Assembly (NCBI GenBank): GCA_900099715.1
Contig: FMTG01000027.1
Coordinates: 1-38,814 of the forward strand
Length of the DNA: 38,814 bases
Direction: 5' to 3'
DNA from: Ruminococcaceae bacterium YRB3002
Lineage (GTDB): Bacteria > Bacillota > Clostridia > Saccharofermentanales > Saccharofermentanaceae
The translations under genes were made by a program, and so were the position numbers. Below the pieces are notes generated by a model, which was given only the letters and a program-made list of their open reading frames with translations, searched no databases and was not told the origin of the DNA. This document shows positions 32,928 through 38,814 of this stretch, piece after piece; position 1 is the stretch's first letter, and the number at the start of each line of letters is the position of its first letter.

Positions 32928-33399
32928 GGGTATTTTCCGGATTTGGTGAAATTGGGACGGTTCTTTTTCACCAAAATCTGATTACATGGAGGCGATCAAA
33001 CCAAATGCTGCAAATTGCTCGAAAAGGTTTGACGGATGTGCTTTGTATATTCTATTAACTCAAACCAAATCCACTTTATATGGTGATATGGTATGAATCA
33101 ATAGCTGTTATCGCTGGTTTGTGACCTGAATCCCCGTTGTTTACGAGCTCCCTGAGGAAGATTTATCAAACCATATTGGACTTGAAGCTTTGTTTGGTAT
33201 GAATACTGATCCGGATCAGCAGGGTTCCGTCATACCAAATGGCATCAAATCATCACATTGGTATGAACAGCACCCGGGAAACGTCAGAACCGGCAAGGTT
33301 CATCAGGAGATCAAGTGAAAAATCCCGACTGAAATCCCGACTATAGGTCGGGTACTCAGTCGGGATTTCGGTCAATATCTTACTAAGGTAACCAACAAC
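32928..33399. other. Noncoding stretch with several inverted repeats
   Basis: No gene seen. It holds a hairpin with 10-bp arms TTTGGTGAAA / TTTCACCAAA (32942-32951, 32966-32975) whose loop carries GGGACGGTTC; inverted TTTGGTATGA / TCATACCAAA (33193-33202, 33240-33249) around a perfect palindrome CTGATCCGGATCAG (33206-33219); and scattered CAAACCAAAT words. It looks like decayed repetitive DNA. Confidence 0.55.
33320..33368. repeat. Nested hairpin with doubled CCCGAC arms
   Basis: Outer arms AAATCCCGACTGA (33320-33332) and TCAGTCGGGATTT (33356-33368) are perfect 13-bp complements. Inner arms CCCGAC (33336-33341) and GTCGGG (33347-33352) form a second stem. The plan, two ATCCCG blocks in a row, resembles the 61-bp repeats at 1533. 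Confidence 0.7.
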
Positions 33400-33722
33400 G
33401 CAAAAATGTGAAATGGGGACGGTTCTCAAGTGTCACATATTTTGAGGATTGTTCACGCTGGTCACTTGCCACTTGGTGAGTAACGGCGGCTCAGATTCCA
33501 CTTTTTTGATTTGAAACGCCATTAAAGTGGCACGGATAGTGGAATTCTGTTAATAATTCCACTATTTTGGTTTGAAAGCGTCATTTAATGGAACGGATGG
33601 TGGAATTTTAATTACAGGACCTGTCCCCCTGTCACATGTAAAACATGGTAAACAGCAGTTCAGTTGTCAAATTTTCCCAGAAAATGTGACAACTGAGAAC
33701 CGTCCCCATTTCACCTTTTTGC
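33400..33722. mobile_element. MITE-like element with about 42-bp terminal inverted repeats
   Basis: The left end (33400-33443) and right end (33681-33722) are near-perfect inverted copies; both contain GAAATGGGGACGGTTCTCA and a TGTCACA block. The 323-bp element has no open frame. Inside are two direct 52-bp hairpin units (33495-33546 and 33556-33607). Its right end stops 18 bp before the upstream NrdR box of the nrd promoter. Confidence 0.7.
33495..33607. repeat. Two tandem 52-bp hairpin units (61-bp period)
   Basis: Each unit runs from ATTCCACT to AGTGGAATT-like ends, sharing GATTTGAAA/GGTTTGAAA and CACGGATAG/AACGGATGG cores. They start at 33495 and 33556. They sit inside the MITE-like element. 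Confidence 0.65.
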
Positions 33723-33740
33723 AAAATGTAATATAAAATG

Positions 33741-33789
33741 ACCACAATATATTGTGGTTGGTATTGACTTGACCACAATATATAGTTAC
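33741..33789 (+). promoter_or_regulatory. Two NrdR boxes
   Basis: Box 1 ACCACAATATATTGTGGT (33741-33758) is a perfect 18-bp palindrome; box 2 ACCACAATATATAGTTAC (33772-33789) keeps the left half. Their starts are 31 bp apart, about three helix turns, matching the known NrdR arrangement. Box 2 covers the promoter spacer and part of the -10 box, so binding should block transcription. Confidence 0.88.
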
Positions 33790-33792
33790 AAT
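33764..33792 (+). promoter_or_regulatory. Promoter of the nrdG-nrdD operon
   Basis: TTGACT (33764-33769), 17-bp spacer, TACAAT (33787-33792). Predicted RNA start near 33799, so the ATG codons at 33791 and 33794 cannot be used. Confidence 0.8.
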
Positions 33793-33826
33793 GATGGGGC
33801 AGCGTAAGGAGGAAAGGTGGGACACT

Positions 33827-34543
33827 ATGAGGATCGGAGGCTTACAGAAACTGACTCTTCTGGACTTTCCCGAGCACGTGGCCTGTACCGTTTTTACCTG
33901 GGGCTGCAACCTGAGATGTCCATATTGTCATAACTCTTCTCTGGTCCTGTCAGACAGGATCCATGAAGAGGGACTGATGGGGGAGGATGAGTTCTTCGGT
34001 TTCCTGCGGAAGAGACAGGGTCTCCTGGACGGTGTGGCCATCACCGGAGGCGAACCGCTCATACAGCCGGATATCATGGAATTTATCAGGAAGATCCGTG
34101 ATCTTGGATATCTGGTGAAGCTGGATACCAACGGTTCTTTTCCGGAGAAGCTCCGCGGGATCCTTGACGAACATCTGGTTGATTACGTCGCCATGGATAT
34201 CAAGAGTGATCTCGATGGTTATGCCGAAGCCACGGGTGTGAAGGACCCGCCTGTCGATAAGATAAGGGAGAGCATCGATCTCCTGAAGAACTCGGGGATA
34301 CCGTTCGAATTCAGGACCACCGTGATCGATGAACTTCATAACACTGAAGTCATGGCGGCGATCGCTGACCTTATCGAAGGTGCCGACAGGTACTTTCTCC
34401 AGAGGTTCGAAGACTCGGGAGAGCTGATAGAGGAGGGGAGGTTCCACGCTCCGTCCGAGGAGAAACTGATGGAACTTCTCAAAGTCGTCAGGACGAAGGT
34501 GCCGAATGCTTCCATCAGAGGCGGCGAGATAATAAAAGAGTAA
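33827..34543 (+). CDS. nrdG: Anaerobic ribonucleoside-triphosphate reductase activating protein
   Basis: 238 residues. Radical SAM activase with cluster motif CNLRCPYC (Cys27, Cys31, Cys34) and the GG motif VAITGGEPLIQ. The opening MRIGGLQKLTLLDFPEHVACTVFTWGC is typical of the NrdG2-like subgroup of activases rather than E. coli NrdG. It makes the glycyl radical on NrdD. The start at 33827 fits the family and lies after the predicted RNA start; AAAGG is nine bases upstream. It comes before nrdD (39 bp gap), the reverse of the common nrdD-nrdG order, under two NrdR boxes. Confidence 0.92.
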   Translation: MRIGGLQKLTLLDFPEHVACTVFTWGCNLRCPYCHNSSLVLSDRIHEEGLMGEDEFFGFLRKRQGLLDGVAITGGEPLIQPDIMEFIRKIRDLGYLVKLDTNGSFPEKLRGILDEHLVDYVAMDIKSDLDGYAEATGVKDPPVDKIRESIDLLKNSGIPFEFRTTVIDELHNTEVMAAIADLIEGADRYFLQRFEDSGELIEEGRFHAPSEEKLMELLKVVRTKVPNASIRGGEIIKE

Positions 34544-34582
34544 TTATAAAAACAAAAACAACACATATAACAGGAGGGTATT

Positions 34583-36973
34583 ATGTATCAGGTAGTCAAG
34601 AGAGATGAGAAAGTTGTAGATTTTAACATCACAAAGATCTCAGATGCGATCAAGAAGGCTTTCGACGCCACAAAGGTGGAGTATAACGATGATGTTATCG
34701 ATCTGCTCGCCCTGAAGGTTACGGCAGATTATGCACCGAAGATCAAGGACGGCAAGATCACCGTAGAGGAAATCCAGGACAGTGTTGAGTCCGTGCTCCA
34801 GAGAACAGGTTATGAGGACGTTGCCAAGGCATATATCCTCTATCGTAAGAACCGTGAGAAGATCCGTGCCATGAAGAGCGCAGCTCTGAACTACAAGGAT
34901 CTTGTCAACAGCTACGTAAGGATCGATGACTGGCGTGTTAAGGAGAACTCCACGGTTACATATTCCGTCGGCGGTCTCATCCTCAGCAACTCCGGTGCCA
35001 TCACGGCTAACTACTGGCTCTCCGAGATCTATGATCAGGAGATCGCTGACGCACACCGTCATGCAGACCTCCATATACATGACCTGTCCATGCTTACAGG
35101 TTACTGTGCCGGATGGTCACTGAAGCAGCTCATCCAGCAGGGGCTCGGCGGCATTACAGGCAAGATCACATCTGCACCTCCGAAGCATCTTGCCACACTC
35201 TGCAACCAGATGGTCAACTTCCTCGGTATCATGCAGAACGAGTGGGCCGGCGCGCAGGCATTCTCTTCTTTCGATACATATCTTGCTGCATTTGTTAAGG
35301 CTGATAATCTCGATTACGATACAGTAAAGAAGTGCATCGAGTCATTCATCTACGGCGTTAATACTCCTTCAAGATGGGGTACTCAGGCTCCTTTCTCCAA
35401 CATCACTCTTGACTGGACAGTTCCTAACGACCTTGCAGAGCTGAACTGCATCGTCGGCGGCAAGGAGATGGACTTCAAGTACAAGGACTGCCAGAAGGAG
35501 ATGGATATGGTCAACAAGGCCTTCATCGAGATTATGATCGAGGGCGATGCGAACGGCAGAGGATTCCAGTATCCTATTCCTACATACTCCATCACCAGGG
35601 ATTTCGACTGGTCTGAGACGGAGAACAACAAGCTTCTGTTCGAGATGACATCCAAGTACGGAACACCTTATTTCTCCAACTATATCAATTCCGACATGGA
35701 GCCTTCAGACGTAAGATCAATGTGCTGCCGTCTGAGACTTGACCTGAGAGAGCTCAGAAAGAAGTCCGGCGGATTCTTCGGATCAGGTGAGTCAACAGGT
35801 TCTATCGGCGTTGTTACGATCAACCTTCCCAGGATTGCTTATCTTGCAAAGGATGAGGAGGATTTCTTCAAGAGACTGAACAAGATGATGGATATCGCCG
35901 CACGTTCCCTGAAGGTCAAGAGAGAGACTATCACGAAGCTTCTCGAAGTAGGTCTCTATCCTTACACAAAGCACTATCTCGGAACATTCAATAATCATTT
36001 CTCCACAATCGGTCTTGTTGGTATGAATGAGGTTGGTCTCAATGCAAACTGGCTGAAGAAGGATCTCACACATGCCGAGACGCAGGAATTCGCCAAGAAG
36101 GTCCTGAATCACATGAGAGAGCGTCTTTCCGACTATCAGGAGCAGTACGGCGACCTCTATAACCTCGAGGCTACACCTGCCGAGTCAACATCATACAGAC
36201 TTGCCAAGCATGATAAGAAGCACTATCCCGATATCATTACGGCTAATGATGCAAGCGGTGTTTACTACTACACAAACAGCTCACATCTTCCTGTAGGATT
36301 CTCTTCTGATATCTACGATGCTCTTGATATCCAGGATCAGCTTCAGACTCTCTACACATCAGGTACAGTATTCCACGCATTCCTTGGCGAGAAGCTCCCT
36401 GACTGGAAGAGTGCGGCAACACTTGTCCGTAAGATAGCAGAGAACTACTCACTGCCTTACTACACACTGTCTCCCACGTATTCCATCTGTCAGGCTCACG
36501 GCTATCTGACAGGTCAGGTAGAGGAGTGCCCCATCTGCGGCAAGAAGACTGAGACATACAGCCGTATCACAGGTTACTACCGTCCTGTCCAGAACTGGAA
36601 TGACGGCAAGACTCAGGAGTTCAAGGACCGCAAGCTCTACAAGATCGAGACTTCAGTCCTGAAGCACGCAGGTCCCGTCGCGCATAAGGAGACAACATAT
36701 TCAGAGGCAGAGGAAGAGACGATCGGCAACAAGATAATGCTCTTCACGACAAAGACATGTCCCAACTGCAAGATGGCTAAGCAGTTCCTTTCTGATGCCG
36801 GCATCGAGTATGAGGTAATCGACGCTGAAGAGATGGTAGATATGAGCAACAAGTACAACATCATGCAGGCGCCCACTCTTGTAGTTGTTCAGGACGGTGA
36901 GTGCCAGACCATTCCTAACCTCAGCAATATCAGAAGATATATCATGGATGTGACTGCAGCTTCCAAGCAGTGA
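34583..36973 (+). CDS. nrdD: Anaerobic ribonucleoside-triphosphate reductase with C-terminal glutaredoxin domain
   Basis: 796 residues. N-terminal ATP-cone (about 1-95: VVKRDEKVVDFNITKISDAIKKAF), then the class III reductase core with active-site cysteine region RSMCCRLRLDLREL and SGGFFGSGESTGSIGVVTINLPR. Near the C-terminus are zinc ligands in ICQAHGYLTG and CPICGKKTE and the glycyl radical loop RITGYYRP (Gly664). After a linker, residues about 713-796 form a glutaredoxin/NrdH-like domain with CPNC (726-729) and the cis-Pro loop QAPTLVVV. The family reduces NTPs to dNTPs without oxygen; this fused redoxin probably supplies electrons directly. AGGAGG precedes the ATG. Co-transcribed with nrdG. 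Confidence 0.95.
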   Translation: MYQVVKRDEKVVDFNITKISDAIKKAFDATKVEYNDDVIDLLALKVTADYAPKIKDGKITVEEIQDSVESVLQRTGYEDVAKAYILYRKNREKIRAMKSAALNYKDLVNSYVRIDDWRVKENSTVTYSVGGLILSNSGAITANYWLSEIYDQEIADAHRHADLHIHDLSMLTGYCAGWSLKQLIQQGLGGITGKITSAPPKHLATLCNQMVNFLGIMQNEWAGAQAFSSFDTYLAAFVKADNLDYDTVKKCIESFIYGVNTPSRWGTQAPFSNITLDWTVPNDLAELNCIVGGKEMDFKYKDCQKEMDMVNKAFIEIMIEGDANGRGFQYPIPTYSITRDFDWSETENNKLLFEMTSKYGTPYFSNYINSDMEPSDVRSMCCRLRLDLRELRKKSGGFFGSGESTGSIGVVTINLPRIAYLAKDEEDFFKRLNKMMDIAARSLKVKRETITKLLEVGLYPYTKHYLGTFNNHFSTIGLVGMNEVGLNANWLKKDLTHAETQEFAKKVLNHMRERLSDYQEQYGDLYNLEATPAESTSYRLAKHDKKHYPDIITANDASGVYYYTNSSHLPVGFSSDIYDALDIQDQLQTLYTSGTVFHAFLGEKLPDWKSAATLVRKIAENYSLPYYTLSPTYSICQAHGYLTGQVEECPICGKKTETYSRITGYYRPVQNWNDGKTQEFKDRKLYKIETSVLKHAGPVAHKETTYSEAEEETIGNKIMLFTTKTCPNCKMAKQFLSDAGIEYEVIDAEEMVDMSNKYNIMQAPTLVVVQDGECQTIPNLSNIRRYIMDVTAASKQ

Positions 36974-37000
36974 TGGATGACCATCGTCAATAACACCCAA

Positions 37001-37050
37001 GGCATAAGCGACAACCCCAAGATATCTGAACCTTGGGGTTGTCTTAGCCC
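37001..37050 (+). terminator. Terminator after nrdD
   Basis: Perfect 12-bp arms GACAACCCCAAG (37010-37021) and CTTGGGGTTGTC (37032-37043) with a 10-base loop, extended by weaker outer pairs. The T-tract is short. The MFS gene starts 40 bp later. Confidence 0.75.
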
Positions 37051-37083
37051 TTATGATCAGATATACAAAGGAGCCTTCGACAG

Positions 37084-38286
37084 ATGAATAAGTGGACCTG
37101 TTCAGCAATACCGGCACTTCTGATACACTGTTCCATCGGTACGGTGTACTGCTGGAGTACTTTCAAGGAATCTATTGCCAATACTATCGGGATGAGTACT
37201 TTCGCGGTGGGATGGGCATTCAGCTTTGCGATATTCTTTCTTGGAATGTCTGCGGCATTTGCGGGCAAGCTGGTAGAGCTTAATATCCACAAGTCATCGC
37301 TTGTGTCAGCCATCTGCTTCACGGTTGGAATGCTCGGTACGGGACTTACTATCAAGTTCTTTACGGGACCTCTGGCGCTGATACTCATATATCTGTTCTA
37401 CGGCTGCATCATGGGCATCGGTCTTGGCGTCGGATACCTCACTCCCGTCAAGACGCTTATGCTGTGGTTTAAGGACAACAAAGGTCTGGCGACCGGCATA
37501 TCCATCATGGGATTCGGCCTCGCGAAAGCAATAGCCACGCCTGTCATGGAGTTCCTCCAGAATAAGTTCGGCATCTCCGCCATGTTCCTTATCCTGGGCG
37601 GCATCTACTTTGTCATGATGTTTTTGGGTCACATTCTCCTGAATAAGCCGGCCGGCTGGGTCGAGGACAAGTCAGTCAACGACAGCTTCAAGGTCTCTTC
37701 AATGTTTAAGAACAAGACTTTTATCGGAATATGGCTGATCTTCTACATAAATATCCACTGCGGACTTATGCTCATCACATATGAGAAGCAGCTGCTGAAC
37801 GAGAAGTTTGCAGGGCTTGCGGTCCTTGCTACGATAGTAAGCGTCGTGCCTTCCGTTACCGCCGTGTGCAATGCGCTCGGACGTATCGGTTATTCAACGG
37901 TCTCCGATAAGATGAAGGACAGAGCAACCGTTTACGGGATCATCTTTCTGTCGTGCATTCTCGTCTGCGGTGTAAGTGCTTTCGTGAGCAGCGGTTATGT
38001 GATAATCGTTCTCCTGATGGTGATCAACCTCGGTTACGGCGGCGGTTTCTCAACACTGCCGGCACTTCTCGAATCGCGTTTCGGAATGAAGAACATATCC
38101 AAGATCCACGGCCTGGCGCTGTCAGCATGGGCCGTCGCAGGACTGTCAGGCAATAATACATCCGAGCTGATCCTGAAGAACTCGGATAACAATTACGGAT
38201 ATATTATCATTACCGCGATGGTGCTTTACGGTATCGCGTGGCTGATCTACTTCCTCATGGTAAAGGATAAGGCACAGAAGAAGTAG
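37084..38286 (+). CDS. MFS transporter of the oxalate/formate antiporter (OFA) type
   Basis: 400 residues, twelve membrane helices with a long central loop (about 185-210). The beginning, ALLIHCSIGTVYCWSTFKESI, and GCIMGIGLGVGYLTPVKTLMLWFKDNKGLATGISIMGFGLAKAI match the OFA subgroup of the major facilitator superfamily, as does GYGGGFSTLPALLESRFGMKNISKIHGLALSAWAVAG in the second half. Such carriers exchange small carboxylates (oxalate, formate, pyruvate or lactate). AAAGGAG lies ten bases before the ATG. It has a hairpin before it, so it is probably a separate transcript from nrdD. The substrate cannot be named. Confidence 0.9.
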   Translation: MNKWTCSAIPALLIHCSIGTVYCWSTFKESIANTIGMSTFAVGWAFSFAIFFLGMSAAFAGKLVELNIHKSSLVSAICFTVGMLGTGLTIKFFTGPLALILIYLFYGCIMGIGLGVGYLTPVKTLMLWFKDNKGLATGISIMGFGLAKAIATPVMEFLQNKFGISAMFLILGGIYFVMMFLGHILLNKPAGWVEDKSVNDSFKVSSMFKNKTFIGIWLIFYINIHCGLMLITYEKQLLNEKFAGLAVLATIVSVVPSVTAVCNALGRIGYSTVSDKMKDRATVYGIIFLSCILVCGVSAFVSSGYVIIVLLMVINLGYGGGFSTLPALLESRFGMKNISKIHGLALSAWAVAGLSGNNTSELILKNSDNNYGYIIITAMVLYGIAWLIYFLMVKDKAQKK

Positions 38287-38487
38287 ATGAAATGGGGACG
38301 GTTCCCAATGTCATTAAGTTAAGAAAATTTTTGTGGTATTTGCAAGTTCTTTCTTGAGCAATAACGCATTAGAGGCTGATAACAAATCGTTTTCGGCCTC
38401 TATTTTGTTGAAATAGTCGTTTTAAAGGCAGGTCAAATAAGACCAGAGAATCTCAGGCCTCAAGGTGTTATTGGGTTGTATTTTGTG
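38287..38487. other. Noncoding DNA between the MFS gene and the IS4-type transposase end
   Basis: Starts with a further copy of the dispersed word GATGAAATGGGGACGGTTC (38286-38304), then AT-rich DNA and a hairpin with arms TAGAGGC (38370-38376) and GCCTCTA (38396-38402). It probably contains the 3' end and terminal repeat of the IS4-type element. No gene seen. Confidence 0.5.
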
Positions 38488-38814
38488 CTATGCTACTCTG
38501 TAGTAGAACGTTTGCATTGAAGATCCGACTACAGATCTTTTTCTTTTGCGGCCCGGTCTTATGGGGATAAGCTCTTGGCCTATTGTAAACTCTACGACAG
38601 ACGGTGGTGCCATTCCGCGCAAGAATAACCTGCACATATGTGCAGCGACAGAAAAGTTGCATTTGTACATGTGTTTTCTTTCTTTGGTTGAGATGGATAC
38701 GTGCGAGGTAATCACTTCAGCGAAGTTATAGAATGCAAGTCGTGCAAAGATTTCTTGCCGGATGCACATCGTCTTTTTTGAGTGATATTTCAAAAGTCCA
38801 ATGGTGTATTTCAA
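38488..38814 (-). mobile_element. C-terminal end of an IS4-family transposase (partial)
   Basis: About 108 residues, open to the right edge of the window, ending in TAG at 38488. KYTIGLLKYHSKKTMCIRQE, IFARLAFYNFAEVITSHV, a basic HMYKCNFSVAAHMCRLFL region and the end IPIRPGRKRKRS followed by YYRVA are characteristic of the C-terminus of IS4-type DDE transposases. The catalytic residues lie outside the window. The initial methionine at 38814 is internal. Confidence 0.8.

Noticed and set aside
33791-33826. Earlier ATG starts for nrdG
   Set aside because: They lie within or before the predicted RNA start and do not match the family N-terminus.

Overview
The window looks like a chromosomal accessory region from an anaerobic, spore-former-type Firmicute (class Clostridia; a gut or rumen Lachnospiraceae or Oscillospirales relative is my best guess, inferred from gene families and not proven). 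Pointers are strong AGGAGG-type ribosome sites, many lipoproteins with short Firmicutes lipoboxes, a LytTR/DUF3021 pair, a PadR/DUF2812 operon, CDP-glycerol polymer genes, an oxygen-sensitive class III ribonucleotide reductase and nickel-pincer cofactor genes. No rRNA, tRNA or CRISPR array was seen.

Layout. 1-1504: the end of an IS1634-type transposase runs straight into a radical SAM/SPASM peptide maturase that lacks its N-terminus. 1533-1716: three 61-bp tandem hairpin repeats. 1717-2830 (minus): two lipoproteins, one a secreted nucleoside 2-deoxyribosyltransferase-like protein. 3039-4901 (plus): hydrolase, LytTR regulator and DUF3021 membrane protein. 4909-8619 (minus): a large hybrid sensor kinase with two periplasmic-type binding domains. 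8816-9752 (plus): a decayed HExxH metallopeptidase, then an intact 42-residue double-glycine leader peptide gene. 9780-14855 (minus): a lipoprotein, then a CDP-glycerol glycerophosphotransferase followed by a rare YidC plus phosphatase-superfamily fusion. 15086-20770: secreted proteins, a broken surface protein, a chloramphenicol-acetyltransferase-like protein and a papain-like lipoprotein. 20972-26406: small membrane proteins, an MBOAT/SGNH O-acylation pair, YccF and an unknown protein. 26487-28604 (minus): PadR-DUF2812-CPBP protease operon with a visible promoter and operator. 28788-32604 (plus): a small unknown gene, larB-larE-larC, and two overlapping small membrane protein genes. 32605-33790: noncoding and decayed DNA with a 323-bp inverted-repeat element. 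33827-38286 (plus): NrdR-controlled nrdG-nrdD, then an MFS carrier. 38488-38814 (minus): the end of an IS4-type transposase.

How it fits together. Three coherent modules stand out: (1) anaerobic dNTP synthesis, with an activase, a reductase carrying its own C-terminal glutaredoxin domain, and two NrdR boxes 31 bp apart over the promoter; (2) synthesis of the nickel-pincer nucleotide cofactor by LarB, LarE (three-cysteine, probably cluster type) and LarC; (3) cell-envelope polymer work (CDP-glycerol transferase, YidC-phosphatase fusion, MBOAT/SGNH pair). Around them is a decaying layer: IS ends at both edges, at least four frameshifted or truncated genes (two of the shifts lie in short homopolymers, so assembly error must be excluded), and several families of intergenic hairpin repeats. 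The most novel candidates are the hidden double-glycine peptide and the YidC-phosphatase fusion.
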